This document shows, in pieces, positions 1 to 12,930 of a DNA stretch of 64,000 nucleotides. The translations under genes and the position numbers were made by a program. A model generated the notes under the pieces. That model saw nothing but the letters and a program-made list of their open reading frames with translations, made no database searches and was not told the DNA's origin. Every line of letters begins with the position of its first letter. Position 1 is the first letter of the stretch. The DNA comes from Apricaphanius iberus (lineage: Eukaryota; Chordata; Actinopteri; Cyprinodontiformes; Aphaniidae): the NCBI GenBank assembly GCA_028564705.1, contig JAPXFQ010000166.1, positions 1,550,001 through 1,614,000 of the forward strand, written 5' to 3'.

Positions 1-1367
1 CCCCTGAACCACAATCAGTATTTCAGACCCAGGCCCAAATCTCCCCCATGCAGCAGAGAAGCCCCATGGAGCAGCAGAGAAGCCTAATGGAGCAGCAGCA
101 GCCTCCACCACTTACACAGCCGTCGCCCCAGCCTCCCATGTTTCAGAGCATATCCTCTCATTCAACTCCAAACACTCTCTCTCCTGGCCAGCAGCGGCAG
201 GCTGGCTTAATGTTCTGTAACAACAACCTGTCCACACAACCCCAAGCCCCTAACCTCATTTTTACCAGTCAGGGCCAAATGCCTCCCCTCACCACCAGCA
301 ATCTAGTTTCGCAGGAGTCCCAAAACTCCTCTCAGCTGTTTTCCCAAGACAACGTGGTGAATCAACAGAACCAGCCCGAGCCCATGGCCTTAGGGAATCC
401 CACCAATTCAGCACAGCAAGTCATGTTTCAGGAACAGCAGCCTATGCAGTTAGGCAGCAACCCCAGCAACCAACATGAGCAGCCGGCGGGTCTCTTCATC
501 CCTCCGTCCAACATGCCTCCTATGCAGGGAGGACTGGCTGTGCCAGAGCTCCCGCAGTCAGCCATGTTTGCCTCCCAGAACGGTGTGGCAAATCTTCCGA
601 CGACCACCTCCTCTCCTGTCCAGCAGCCAGGAAGTTTGTTCCAGCACGCCGTGACTGGGAGCATCAGTCAGCCCAGCCAACCTCAGCAGCCTGGACTTTT
701 CATCTTCGGGATGCAAAATGGTAAGGACATTATTAACCAGGGGAACGCCTGGCCAACACAAGTATCACCAAGCTCCACTTAATGTATTTAAGAAAACAGA
801 GGAAAGATAAAACACCACAGTCCACGTTTTGACTCATTGTTTTAGTTTAACTCTACACAGTTAATTTTTGTTTTGTTTGCTACGAGTCTTTGTTTTTATA
901 AGTAACAAATAGTCAAATTAAATATATTTACAGTATGCCTTTAAAAGGTATCCATTCCCCTTGAATTTTTGTAAAGTTTATCGCACAACTATGAATCTAA
1001 CTAGAAATGGCTGTATACTTAAGATGGCAGGCAAGGCAAGGAGATACTTATTCAGAGAAACAGCCAGCAGGTCCATGGACAAAGGACTTGAGGCTTGGGC
1101 GAGGGTTCACCATCCAACAGAATAGCAACTCTAATCATAGTCCAGTTGTTTTAATAAAAGCATATCCATATGTTAAGATGGCCTATTCAAAGTTCACATC
1201 AGAATGAATCTAATAGATAATCTGTGGTAAATTGTGATGCATTCCATCCATTCATACTGACTTTGAGCTATTTTGCAAATAACAAATTGCAGAAATGTTA
1301 GTTTCTAGATGTACGAAGCTGGTAGAAACATAAACCTAAAGCTCTAAATGCAATGCAAGTTTTTTTC

Positions 1368-1444
<77 letters not shown>

Positions 1445-4400
1445 CATTTATTATTATTATTACATGGAGTATTCTGAATACAGATTCTCTCTTTATTTGC
1501 ATCTGTAAAATAATGTTCCATTTCATGAAGTCTATAATGAAATGTTACCAAAAATCAAGGAGAATGAAGAGATATTTCTTTCCCAATAGTTATACAAGGT
1601 AATATTTTCAATTAATTACCTTGATGTTGTAATTAAAAATAGGGTTTGCTGCTTTTGTGATAGAAGTGATGTATTTTTCTGTCAGGGAACGTCAGGTAAT
1701 TTATGCCACCTTTCGGCAACTATAGACCAATCAGATCAGTTTGTTTTGGGGGTTTTCTAGAACACATTTTTTTTGCAGTCATTGTGTAAAATGGAAAGGC
1801 TAGGAGGCTCAAACCTTAAATGGCTCATCTGATGGCCCAATCTACCTGATGTCACCCTACTGCAGTGCTTCTCAAATAGTTGGTCTTCCTCTCTGCCTCC
1901 TGCCTCAGCGTCCTTCTACCAATATAATTGTCATTTCTCCTCTGAACATGTCCAAACCATCTCAGCCTGGCCTCCCTGGCTTTATCCCCGAAAACATCCA
2001 ACATGAGCTGTCTCTCTGATGTACTCGTTCCTGATCCTATGCATTCTTGTCCATCCCGGAGAGAATCTCAACATCTCGAGTTCTGCATCCTCCAGTTCTG
2101 CTTCCTGTCTTTTCCTCATTGGTACTGTCTCTAGACTGTACAACATCGCTGGTCTCACTACTGTCTTGAACACATTTCCCTTCATTCTTGCTGAAACCCT
2201 TGTTACACACATCACACCTGACACTTTTCTCTACCCATTCCAACCAGCCTGCGCACGCTTCTTCACCTCTTTTCCACACTCTCCATTGCTTTGGACCGTT
2301 GACCCTAAGTACTTGATTCCCGGTAGCCGAGGCTTTTATTCATACTTTAGTGGTTATCAAGCCTCCAGTCACTAGTTGGCAGCAGTGCTCAAACTTATCA
2401 ACAAACTTTCTGTTCTACACAGAGAGAGCTGACAGTAGTTGGAGTAGTTCTGTAATCTGTGCTGGAAAGGCGGATTGAATCATGGAACCACTCCTGTAAG
2501 GCTTTTTTTCACCGGGGCTGTCAGCTCTCCTCTCCCTGCAGACAGACTAAACCCGCCAGCCATAGCAAGAAAACTCACTGAAACACAGACGCCAATTTGA
2601 AGCCTAGCGTGAGCGTCAGAGATGTTTATGAATCTGGAGAACAACTCTTCTACAGGTGCTGGCCAGTAAATTAGAATATCATCAAAAAGTTGAATTATTT
2701 CAGTAATTCCATTCAAAACGTGAAACTTCTATACTGTATACTTTCCTTCCACACATAGTGATATATTTCAAGTGTTTATTAATTTTCATTTTTATTATTA
2801 CAACTGACAGCTAATGAAAACACCAAATTCAGTATCTCAGAAAATTAGAATATTCTGAAAAGGCTCAATATAGAAGACACCTGGTGCCACTCTAATCAGC
2901 TGATTAACTCAAAACACCTGCAAAGGCCTTTAAAAGGTCCCTCAGTCTTGTTCTGAAGGCTCCACAATCATGGGGAAGACTTCTGACTTAACAGCTGTCC
3001 AAAAGACGACCATTGACACCTTGTACAAGGAGGGCAAGACACAAAAGGTGATTGCTAAAGAAGCTGGCTGTTCGCAGAGCTCTGTGTCCAAGCACATTAA
3101 CAGACAGGCGAAGGGACGGAAAAAATGTGGTAGAAAAAAGTGTACAAGCTCTAGGGATAACCGCACCCTGCAGAGAATTGTGACGACAAACCCATTCAAA
3201 AATGTGGGGGAGATCCACAAAGAGTGGACTGCAGCTGGAGTCAGCGCTTCAAGAACCACCACGAAGATACTCATGAAAGACATGGGATTCAGGTGTCGCA
3301 TTTCGTGTGTCAAGCCACTCTTGAACAAGAAACAGCGTAAGAAGCGTCTCGCCTGGGCCAAGGACAAAAAGGACTGGACTGCTGCTGAGTGGTCCAAAGT
3401 TATGTTTTCTGATGAAAGCAATTTTTGCATTTCCTTTGGAAATCAAGGACCCAGAGTCTGGAGGAAGAGCGGAGAAGCACAGAATCCACGTTGCATGAGG
3501 TCCAGTGTAAAGTTTCCACCGTCAGTGATGGTGTGGGGTGCCATGTCATCTGCCGGTGTTGGCCCACTCTGTTTCCTGAGGTCCAAGGTCAATGCAGCCG
3601 TCTACCAGGAAGTTTTAGAGCACTTCATGCTTCCTGCTGCTGACCAACTTTATGGGGATGCAGACTTCACTTTTCAACAGGACTTGGCACCTGCACACAG
3701 TGCCAAAACCACCAGTACCTGGTTCAAGGACCATGGTATCCCTGTCCTTGATTGGCCAGAAAACTCGCCTGACCTTAACCCCATAGAAAATCGATAAGGT
3801 ATTGTGAAGCGGAAGATGCAATACGCTAGACCCAACAATGCAGAGGAGCTGAAGACGACTATCAGAGCAACCTGGGCTCTCATAACACCTGAGCAGTGCC
3901 ACAGACTGATCGAGTCCATGCCACGCCGCATTACTGCAGTGATGGAGGCAAAAGGAGCCCCGACTAAGTATTGAGTGCTATACATGCACATTCTTTTCAT
4001 GTTCATTCTTTTCAGTTGGCCAACATTTAAAAAAAAAAAATTTTTTTTCATTGGCCTTTAAAATATTCTAATTTTTTGAGATACCAAATTTGGAGTTTTC
4101 ATTAGTTGTCACTTATAAATATCAAAATTAAAAGAAATAAACATTGGAAATACATTGGTCTGTGTGCATTGCATGAATATAATGTACAAGTTTCACGTTT
4201 TGAATGGAATTATTGAAATAATTCAACTTTTTGATGATATTCTAATTTACTGGCCAGCACCTGTATATATTTTGTAAGCTTCCATAGGGCTCCAGAAGAC
4301 ATTATGTACCCTCCCTTTTTGAAAAGTGATAAGGTGATGAAGCTGACAAACAACCAAGCTTTGAATGTTACAGTTTATCCTAAAGATGCACATCCCAGTG

Positions 4401-5076
4401 AATAATTTAACCTGTTTCTGTTCTGAGCATCACACCGACTGAGTAGTCTTGATTAAATGTTATACACCGAGTTAATAAACTGAACTTGGAAATAGTGTTA
4501 AGACTTAAAACAATAAAATGAGTTGCAGCCATTTGAAGTAGTTGCAGGTTGTTTAATTAATCTTTATTGGTCATCAGTATATATTATATGCAATGTGCTG
4601 GTGCCAGTGGTTTGTATCGGTAAATATTTAAATATTTTCAGGTATATATCTGGTGGTGGAAAATATCCATTCTCTAGGGGGGCATGGCAGAAAATAATTG
4701 AGAACCACTGACCTACTGTCAGGTGGTCATTATGACAATATTTGGACTTGATCGCAGTAATTTTTGTTTTGCACCTGATTAGAATGTATGGTTATCCTGT
4801 TTCTGAGTTGTTTTTTTCTGTTCTCCTCTTGCAGGATGTGGCCAGATGATGAGCGCCCCTGGAAACACTGTTTCAGACCAGATCATTGCAATCAGACAGT
4901 CGGGCCAGAACCAGCAAGAGAGCGAGGCTCGCATCCAATCCCTGCTCAGCCAGTCTATGTCTGAGTCTGCGACGACTGCGCAGGGCAGCATGGAAGTCTC
5001 TCAGAACATGGAAAAGATCAATGACCTGCTAGTCAGCCTGCATGAATCAGGCGGCACCCTCACTCGGTCGTTCTGA
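1..5076 (+). CDS. nfat5: nfat5, C-terminal end (last two coding exons; 5' part lies outside the window)
   Basis: NFAT5 (TonEBP) is the Rel-family transcription factor that turns on osmoprotective genes in hypertonic stress; it acts in the nucleus. Only the C-terminal transactivation tail is here. Exon A covers bases 1-720 (frame starts at base 3) and ends at a GT donor at 721; the last exon covers 4835-5076 and ends in TGA. The junction splits a Gly codon (1+2 nt) and the phase closes, giving 319 residues plus stop. The tail is rich in Gln, Pro, Ser and Asn, with runs such as MEQQRSLMEQQQPPP, as expected for this activation domain. The last residues, EKINDLLVSLHESGGTLTRSF without its first E, closely resemble the vertebrate NFAT5 C-terminus (from memory), which is the main reason for the call. 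The open frame continues past 720 into the intron up to 782, but this is read-through. The intron 721-4834 carries large nested transposons. Confidence 0.93.
721..1862 (+). other. nfat5 intron, proximal part
   Basis: Apart from the trinucleotide repeat at 1371-1462, this AT-rich intron stretch shows no gene, RNA or recognisable mobile element. Confidence 0.7.
1371..1462. repeat. (TTA)n microsatellite
   Basis: About 90 bases of nearly perfect TTA/ATT trinucleotide repeat with one interruption near 1445 (ATCATTT), within an nfat5 intron. It creates artificial poly-Leu and poly-Asn reading frames. Confidence 0.97.
1885..2322 (-). mobile_element. RTE-clade-like non-LTR retrotransposon fragment (C-terminal part of the RT ORF)
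   Basis: Reading the minus strand gives, across two frames separated by a frameshift, KYLGSTVQSNGECG, then ARMKGNVFKTVVRPAMLYSL, then EMLRF and RMHRIRNEYIRETAHVG. These are the familiar blocks that follow the reverse transcriptase core in RTE-type LINEs (VVRPAMLYGLE and MLRF-TRMDRIRNEYIR in other fish copies, from memory). Only the end of the ORF is present, with at least one frameshift, so it is a dead 5'-truncated copy. Clade assignment is by recognition only. Confidence 0.75.
2653..4263 (+). mobile_element. Tc1/mariner-family DNA transposon, full length with long inverted ends
   Basis: The left end starts CAGGTGCTGGCCAGTAAATT after a TA (2651-2652). The right end finishes with the inverse, AATTTACTGGCCAGCACCTG, before a TA (4264-4265). 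The inverted repeats run about 80 bases, to around 2730 on the left and 4190 on the right. Total length of 1611 bp is usual for Tc1 elements. It carries a nearly intact transposase gene. The TIRs match closely over their length, so this copy looks younger than the other Tc1 relics in the window. Confidence 0.95.
2970..3974 (+). pseudogene. Tc1 transposase, full length but with one in-frame stop
   Basis: This is the cut-and-paste transposase of the surrounding Tc1 element. The frame runs from ATG at 2970 to TGA at 3972-3974 (334 codons), the normal length for the family, but is interrupted by TAA at 3795-3797, directly after NPIENR. In relatives this position is a tryptophan (LWG), so a TGG codon has probably mutated. 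The frame continues afterwards without a shift to the usual end, KGAPTKY. The N-terminal helix-turn-helix region (residues about 1-110) includes CSQSSVSKHI. The DD34E catalytic triad is visible: Asp in VMFSDESN, Asp in QQDLAPAH and Glu in DLNPIEN. The stop falls just after the catalytic Glu and removes about 59 C-terminal residues. Activity is unlikely. Confidence 0.93.
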
Positions 5077-8000
5077 ATGGCACCGAAGCTCACGTTTTTA
5101 TTGTTTATTTTTCTCAAGAACTCTGCGGAAAGAAAATTTAATGTATTCAGACAGCTGCTGGCCTTTGCTCTGCCAGTCTCTGCAGTGAAAAATATCCATG
5201 ACTAATGTAAATAACAGTGACTTTGAAGGCAAACTGTATCATTTCTTTATATTACATACTTAAGCCAGGCTTTAGGAATGGGTTGTCATTGAACAACCTG
5301 ACATCTTTCCATATCTCTCTCAAACTGACTTAAGTCCCTTTAACTGAAACTCATGTGAAAATAGTGACTAACTCCTGGTGAGTCCGATCTGAGAAGTGGA
5401 ACCTTTTTCTTTCACTTTCTATCTGCAAAGACTATCAACATGTCATGCCTGATAATCATCTAACTTGTTTTTAACTGTAAATAGGTAGAATGAGATATTA
5501 TCTGTAGCATGTTCCAGTTTTTTTTTGTTTTTTTTTGCTGTTTTGTAAAATGTCTCCCACAGAGTTAGAAGTTTTTTGTTGGTATAGTTTCCTTCAGTTT
5601 TTTTTCTACTTATTTTTGTTATGTTGAATGAAAGATGGAGCGTGCAGTATAGCAGGTTGGTTTAGACATGTAGTGTTTGGTCATTGTAGAAGGTAGGTAC
5701 TGTTTGAAATGGTGTAGATAGTCTGTAAAAGAGGTCTATAGAGAAACGGAGAAAGAAAGAAAAAAATATGAAGTTGAAGAACTGTAGAAATGATCGTTGG
5801 AGGTTTTATGTAATTAGTTTATTATTTGCAGTTTGAAGCAGTGGGCTTGAACACAATAAATTAAATCAAGGTCTCTGAAATGCCACAAAAGGAGATTTTG
5901 ATTTTATTTATAATGCGATAAATAAGCATTTTAGGTGCTATATAGATCAATTGATAAACAAATTTACATAAATTATGTAGTATGAATTTCTCAGTTTATG
6001 CAGAAGATATGGCAATGCAGTGAAGATTGTTAAACTAAGAGACATATTTGTAAATATTGAACTTTTTATTTATTTTAACATATTATCTCTAGCAACATGT
6101 GAGCCAGGATGCAGAACTAACATTGCAGACTGTTCAAAGGTTCTGCTGCATATGAAAAATCCACGTTACAACTTAAATGAAAAATCGTTTATGTTGTTGC
6201 TCTTTCATCACTCCTTTTATAAAGAGTGCTGAAGTCTCATTTGGAGGGGTGATTTTATTTGTTTAATGTCCATATATGGTTGTCTTCATTCTTTAGGTTA
6301 AAAAAAACAAGACAACATTTTTGAGGGCGAAACAACTGAGCAAAAACACCTCACCTTGGATTTCATTTAATCTATTTTAAACATGTCACAGCTAGTTAGT
6401 TTGTATTGAACATATTTTTGTTATCTTTATGTTCTTGCAGTGCGTCACATTACCAGCTATGTTGCTGCTTTTCAGTACCATAAATCTAATATATTACTTT
6501 TTAAAATGACATCCAAAACAAATTTGACCAAATACATTTTATTCAGATAGTTTGTTTTTTAATTGTTAGTTATAAATCATCAAAATATACAGCTAGAGTA
6601 GAGCATTATTAACTTAGTCGATCATCATTTTCACTTTCAGAGTTAGAAGAGCTGTCTGTGTGGTTGGCACACAAAATGGGAGTAGTATTTGTAACCCAGC
6701 AAGAAATGAGCTCTTTTCACCAGTTTTGTAAAAATGTAGCATTTAGTGGATGTTTAGGGGGAGAAATAATGTTTCTACAGTTGTAAATCTCACACAGGTT
6801 ATTGTATTAAAATGCAGAAATAGTGCTTGTCGAATCTTTACAGACCTGTCTTTTGCCCTCTGGTGGTCAGTGGCTTTAACATCAAAGACTTTTGTGTGCA
6901 TCCCGATAAATTGTCAGTTTTATGGAACATTAAGTTTTTTTTTCTTTCTTCCTTTTCACTCATTTTTATTTTAGGATTTACTTCGTCACAATCCATAATC
7001 TATTTTTTTACTGCTGCTATACTACAGTTTTTTTCTTTCTATTCAAGACAAAACCATATGTAGTCTGTAGTTTATGCACAAACAAGAGACTGGTCTTTTA
7101 TCATTATTGTAATTAGCTCTTTTTTTCCATTGTACATCTTGAAACTAATGCATTCAGACAGTTACATTAAGTATTCACTTTAAAATCCCAAACAGCTGTC
7201 GTTTTAGGATGAAATTGATGTAAACTTGAGTAATGTGATTTGTTGAGCTGTGGAGGGTGTATATTTTGTGTGAGCAGTTTGGGTGCTTTTTTTGTGTGTG
7301 CTTTTTTTTCAAAGGGACCTTTCTCCAGAAGGAAACATGACTTGGGAGAGAAGAGCTTTCAAGCTTTCTTCAACTTGTGAAATAGAAGAACTAATATTTC
7401 CACTTTTTAGTATTTATGATTTTATTTGGGATGATTATAAAAGTATATGTCCCTCTTTTTAATCACTGTAGTAGGTGGGCTTCTTGGTAGAGAAATATAA
7501 TTTATTTGTGCATGGGTGGTTCTTGGAATTGTCTTCTGCAGTCATGGTTGTTTTTCCTTCTGACAACATTGTGATTATTCATCTGCTTATTCCTGCCCCA
7601 CCTGGGAGAGCCCTGCACTGGGACCAGTTTGCCTCTGAGGAAGAGCAGGCAGCCTCGTTCTGCTGTGACTAAAGTCAATGATTGGCTGCTGCGCTTGGTT
7701 ATCGTTAAATCAAATCCATTTGGAGATCCTAATATCAATATAACAGGCTCAGTGTTACCAATGTTTACTGACTTGCTTCTAATCTATGTTACTCTCATTT
7801 TCAAAGGTTTTATTAAGCAGTGGTGAATGTTTGTACTCTGATGTCCACTGATGAGGATATTTACACCAATTGTAACTTTTCCAAATTCTCAGAAGAGTAT
7901 AAACTTGTTCCTGTTGGTTTTGCACCTGTTACTAAACTTGGGAAAATCTTAGATGGAAAGTTGAGGGTGAACCATGTTGTGCTGCTGGTGGTTGTGGTGC

Positions 8001-11000
8001 CATTTTTTAAGGAGCATGAAATGCTTTATATGCTATGAATAATGACCATATTAATGTTCTGTATATAGCATCTCATTGTACATATAACACACATGCTCTA
8101 GACTTTTCTGACCAGTTTTCAGCTGGGCAATATGGCATCATGCTGTCAGACCAAAAAATTTCAGTATTCATTTTGAATGTACTACTCATTTGTGAATCGT
8201 GAATGGGAGAAAAAAAAATCTTCCTAACATCCAGAATGTTTTAGCTGCATAGATTGAGAAGGTAATTACTTTTTTGAAATTACAGTTTTCTCATCTATGT
8301 ACGAATACAAATTTTATAACAGTCTTTGATAAGTTATGGAGAAGAGGGAGGTTTTTTTTGTTCAAGTTCTCATTTTATCTGTTCTTCACATTTGAAGTTG
8401 TTTTTTTTATTTAAAGTTGATTTAATTTTAACAATCTGAGTCATAGGTAATATGTCATTAGCTACATATTCACTGGTAAATATTATTAAAACACTGCACA
8501 GATTGCACACACAGCCTGAGGAGAAATAACTGCAGCAACCAGGTGGATTAATTGCTGTTGCCTTTTAGTGTCTGACTAAAACCTAAAATACAATTTAAAG
8601 CCATAACACCTAAAGTGTGCTTAAAGCTTTTGACAGTTGTCATCATAAATTTGTTGTGACCTGCATATTGGTGATTCTTATATGCAGCTGTCCCATTTTT
8701 TACTAAAATAAAATAAAAACAATCTATTGCATTTATGATAACTAACATAAATGCAAAAATATTTTTCTCATAAACTGCTATGCAGCAAATATACTTTAAT
8801 TTGAGATCTTTAAAAAAAAATGTCTGAGTACCCCTTTGTGTTTAAAGAACAGAAGCTAAAGTAGATATTCTATTATTTATGTTGCTTTTCAAAAAATGTT
8901 CTTATGGTTTGATTGAAGCAAAGTATTATTTCTCTCAACAGTGATCAAAGTCATTAGTTTTTTGTTTTTTTTTTAAGCTTGTTTTGAGTAGGGAAAAGTC
9001 ACAAGTTGTTTGATTTGTGTTTTACCATCATGCTGACGGGGTTTATATGAATAAATGCTTGTTAGTTGGTCTTGCTGTTTACTTGAACAGTGGGTTTTTT
9101 CTGAAGCCATCTGCTTATTGTCTCACATTTTCCGGTCAGTAGAAAAATAAATCTGTGCTAATGTGTATGGTTTATTTTGCTACTCTGCGAATTCTATAAA
9201 CCAGATCAAACCATTCTTCTCGTAAACAGCTAGGACATTTTAGACTCTAACCCTCTGAGCAACTGTCAATCTTCATTCATTTGGGGAAATTCTATGTATA
9301 TATTTGGAGTTTGTTTTTGTTACTTTTAGTTTCTTTCCATTAAATTTTGTAAACTTACTTCAATCTTCAATTAAACTAATATACTGTAAACGCTAGTGGC
9401 TTTTAACTTTATCCATGATACTTAATGATGTTTCATGGTTATCCTGCCAACGTGCAGTTCTGGATCAATTTAGTTTTGTTTTATTAGCGTATAAACAGAA
9501 GAAAATACCAGCCGAATGAAGGTTTTTTGTTGGTTTTTTTAAAGACAAGAAAGCTAATTAAACAGATTTTTCTGCAGCGTTTAAGCTATGAAGCAATATT
9601 ACGGCATGTTTCTGGTATGAACATATACCCCATTTTTTTTGGCTCGCCTGCTGTTAATAGCTTTTAAAAGTCTTCAAAAAAGTGCAACAGGTCTTGGTCT
9701 TCTGGAACATTTCTTAAAGTCAGAGGCATAGGTATATCTGATGTAACACAATAAAATTCCCTTATCAAGTCTTTGAAACTTAGACATAAGAATACACATT
9801 GTCTAGCTTTTGACTAAAGAGCAGGTGGTTGCTTAGTCTTCCAAAATGAAGCAAAAGGTTAGAAAATGTTTTTGTTTCAAGTGTAATTGAGAAAATTGCT
9901 TTAAAAAAACTATAATTATGTTTCGCTGTACTGAAGATGACTAGAGAAGCGTGTGAATCAGAACAGACATTCAATTGGATAAGGAGGCAAAAAGATTTTC
10001 TTTTCAATAATCATCCTGTTCTATGTATTTCGCAGGAACAATCTAGTTTTTGTGTTTACAGAGTGCATTGATGACAAAAATATTACCAGTGTACACACTT
10101 GTATTTTAGAAATATTTAAGTAAAAAAAAAAAAAAAAAAAAACGATAAAACCAATGATATTATAAAGGGCCTGAAAACTTTTGCTTCATTCTGATTGTAT
10201 CGCACAACTGTGAAACTCATGAGGTGATTTAGTTTTGTGTCTTCTAATGTTACCCCCAGTAGTACTTGGCATTTTAGTACCTTTGTTGAAATATGCTATT
10301 ATGAATAAATCAGTGTAATCCGTCTATTTAAAAAAATTTTGATTAGGACAGTGAGACTACAAAGTATGCAGTGGAAGTTTGGCAAGCAGAAAGATTACAG
10401 TGAGAACACATGTCCTATCCCAGAATTGATATACCCAAAATTTCTTTAAGAAAAAAATAGTATGGCTTTATGTCTAGTACTACCCTGGCTTGGAACGTAC
10501 CTTTGCAGATCATCCAGTGTTCTGGCTTTTTTTTATTTGTCATATTCTCTTCAACTCACCCAACAGGTTTTCTTTGGGATAGAGAAATCCATGAAGCACT
10601 CCCTTTCCCTCTATTTTTTTGTTATAATTCAGCAGTCCACTGAGGCCAATGTCTGTTGTTTTTTTTAAGAGAGCTGGCCAAGAGGGTATACCTTTAAAAA
10701 TCATAGTTCAGCCTTTAAAAACACCAACTCCAGGTCACACAATCAAATGTATGCAATATTTCAATGTGTGCATGAATAACTGAATGTAGTGTGAAGTGCT
10801 TAGTTTTGTATGCAAAATCCTGGTTTTGCATACAAACCTAAGCTACAGTGCAATAATACAACTAAAGGATTTTGTACATTACATCATTTCAATACTCTCA
10901 AAAGCTAGTGGTTATATAAATATTTCGTTTTTGATTTGTATAACCAATAGTTTTATTTACAATTATGTCATACAAGCAAGAAACTGTGAAGACTCTTGAT

Positions 11001-12430
11001 ATTTCTGGCTAACTGGAGATACCTCTTCTCACTTACACCAGTTGACCTATAGGTGGTAGCTTGAGTCACGTTAAATACCAAGTAAGTGTCTATATACAAG
11101 TATACCACCACAAATGCTCTGTCAAAAATCAGATACCCTGTCGATATGGACTCCTCAAATGATCTCAATACACTACTTAGTCCAAAAAAAAAAAAAGTTG
11201 CACCTGGATTTAACTAAACAAATATGTTAAAGCTCGATATTAGATAACTATTGCATAAACAATTATCTTTCAGCTGACAAGTTATTCAACCCCAGCTGTT
11301 GTAATTAGTACCTTATCTTTTTCAACATGTTTTTTCTTAAAAAAATATGATTAAAGAAAACATCCTGTGGTCATGGGAAGGATGTTAAAGATGGGTTAAA
11401 TCACTGACATGCATTAAACAGAGATGACCAAGGATTTTTCTTTCAAATCTGTGAAGAAAAATAAAGGCCTGATACTGAAATTACATAAAATTGTTTTATT
11501 ATTATTATTTCTCCTCAACGTCTTTGCAGTAGTAGTTTCAGATCCCCCTTGGCCCCTGTCCTCAAACACAGAAGTGGTTTGACCACAGAGAATACTTCTT
11601 TCAGTTTATCAGGTTGCTCAAATGTTTGCTGCATACAAAATACTTGGTGTGCTACAGGACGGGAGAAAAAAATATTCAACTTCAATCTATCCCTCCAATC
11701 TGGGTCAGGCAGCCTCCATCGCTTTCTTCTAAAAAGACAGCACCACAACTGTTGCCTGAACACACCTCAAATCCAAGTACAGCCTGATTTACTCTCTGTT
11801 CCTTTGACCTAAGGTGAAATTCTGCACCAACAAATTGGACCTCAGCAAGTATGGAAAGACAGATGTGTCACAATTTGATCGATCAAAATGTCCCATAACT
11901 TATATTAATACATGTGAAATTTTATTAAAACTTTATATTACTTGTCAAATAAAATAATCTAGCCTATTCTGATCCTACCAAATAATTAAATACAGTCTTC
12001 TGATTTAAATGAATTTTATTTATTTATTGAATTTATTCATTGTACTTAATGGTTGTGTGCTGGAGATATGAATTTATTGTTTATCTCTTCGCCTTAAAAA
12101 TCTGTCTCAGTTGTCTTAACACTACTATAGAACACTGAAGTCAGCCCCTGTGAGCTGACACAGCAGCAAGTTATTTCATTATAATCATTATTCCATGATG
12201 TAATGTGTAACATGTTTAATCAGCTACCAGCAGCCCTATGGTGTTTTCACCACCTACAGTTTCTGATCAACACAGTCCAGCAGCACCATCTCAACAACAA
12301 CATTGCACCCCACCAGATAAAATTAGGTCGTTTTGCTGTGCATGGTCCCCATGTTGCGATTCCCTGATAGATTCTTGGTGAATATCTGTTTTTATTCAGG
12401 ATGGTAGCCTATACTATACAAGTTATGTTG
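5077..12430 (+). other. nfat5 3' UTR and AT-rich downstream sequence
   Basis: After the nfat5 stop there is about 7.3 kb of AT-rich, T-run-rich sequence with no supported coding region. Vertebrate NFAT5 mRNAs have very long 3' UTRs, so a large part may be transcribed. A plausible proximal poly(A) signal AATAAA is at 5855-5860, with many later candidates (for example near 9050). An A-run sits at about 10122-10142. I could not fix the true 3' end. The short open frames here have no recognisable homology. Confidence 0.5.
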
Positions 12431-12439
12431 CTATAAGGT

Positions 12440-12930
12440 GTTTAAAAAAAAAAAAGCTTGCCCCTCATGTTCCTTTGCTCCTCAAAAGTTCTCTGCATGG
12501 GCCTAAAACATAAAGATTGGACTATGGTAGAATGGAAGAAGGTCATGTAGTCTGAGTCCAGATATAACCTGGTCCACAGTGATGGGCTGATCAGGGCATG
12601 AAGAGAGGCAGATAAAGTGATGCAACCATGATAGCTAGTGCCTAAACAGCATGAGGGCACAGCTATGATCTGGGTTTGCTGGAGTTGGTCTAGGTTTAGC
12701 AACAATGACAGCCTTTATTGGCAATCATAGGGTTCAGAACCTAACCCCATTGAGAAACTTTGGTTGTGCTGGATAAGTAATTTGTGCAGTCGTTAGACTC
12801 TCTCGTCATCAATACAAGATCTTGGTGAAAAATAAAGTTCAACACTGGGTGGAAATAATTGTTGTGCTATTAGAGTAGCTTATTGAACAATGCCACAGTG
12901 AATGCATGGCATAATCAAAGTACTGATAAT
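12440..12930 (+). mobile_element. Decayed Tc1-like transposase fragment
   Basis: The plus strand keeps recognisable pieces of a Tc1 transposase gene: AAGGTCATGTAGTCTGAGTCC corresponds to the KVMWSDES catalytic region (with losses), followed by the downstream GCTATGATCTGGG and CCCCATTGAGAA (PIE) blocks and a late CTTATTGAACAATGCCACAG block. Many substitutions and indels, and no inverted ends found. Recognition is from memory of fish copies. Confidence 0.7.

Larger units (their letters stand above)
1863..4710. mobile_element. hAT-like (Charlie-type ends) element hosting nested insertions
   Basis: The left end reads CAGTGCTTCTCAA and the right end is its inverted partner TTGAGAACCACTG (one mismatch in 13). 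The flanks are CCCTACTG (1855-1862) and ACCTACTG (4711-4718), an 8-bp target duplication with 7 of 8 matching. CAGTG-starting inverted ends and 8-bp duplications are the hallmarks of hAT elements. I see no hAT transposase. Most of the interior is other mobile DNA: an RTE-type LINE fragment (about 1885-2322) starting within about 22 bases of the left end, and a Tc1 element (2653-4263). The sequence between them (2323-2652) and to the right (4264-4710) is unassigned. Confidence 0.7.

Noticed and set aside
1348..1602. Poly-leucine and poly-asparagine open frames
   Set aside because: They arise solely from the TTA microsatellite.
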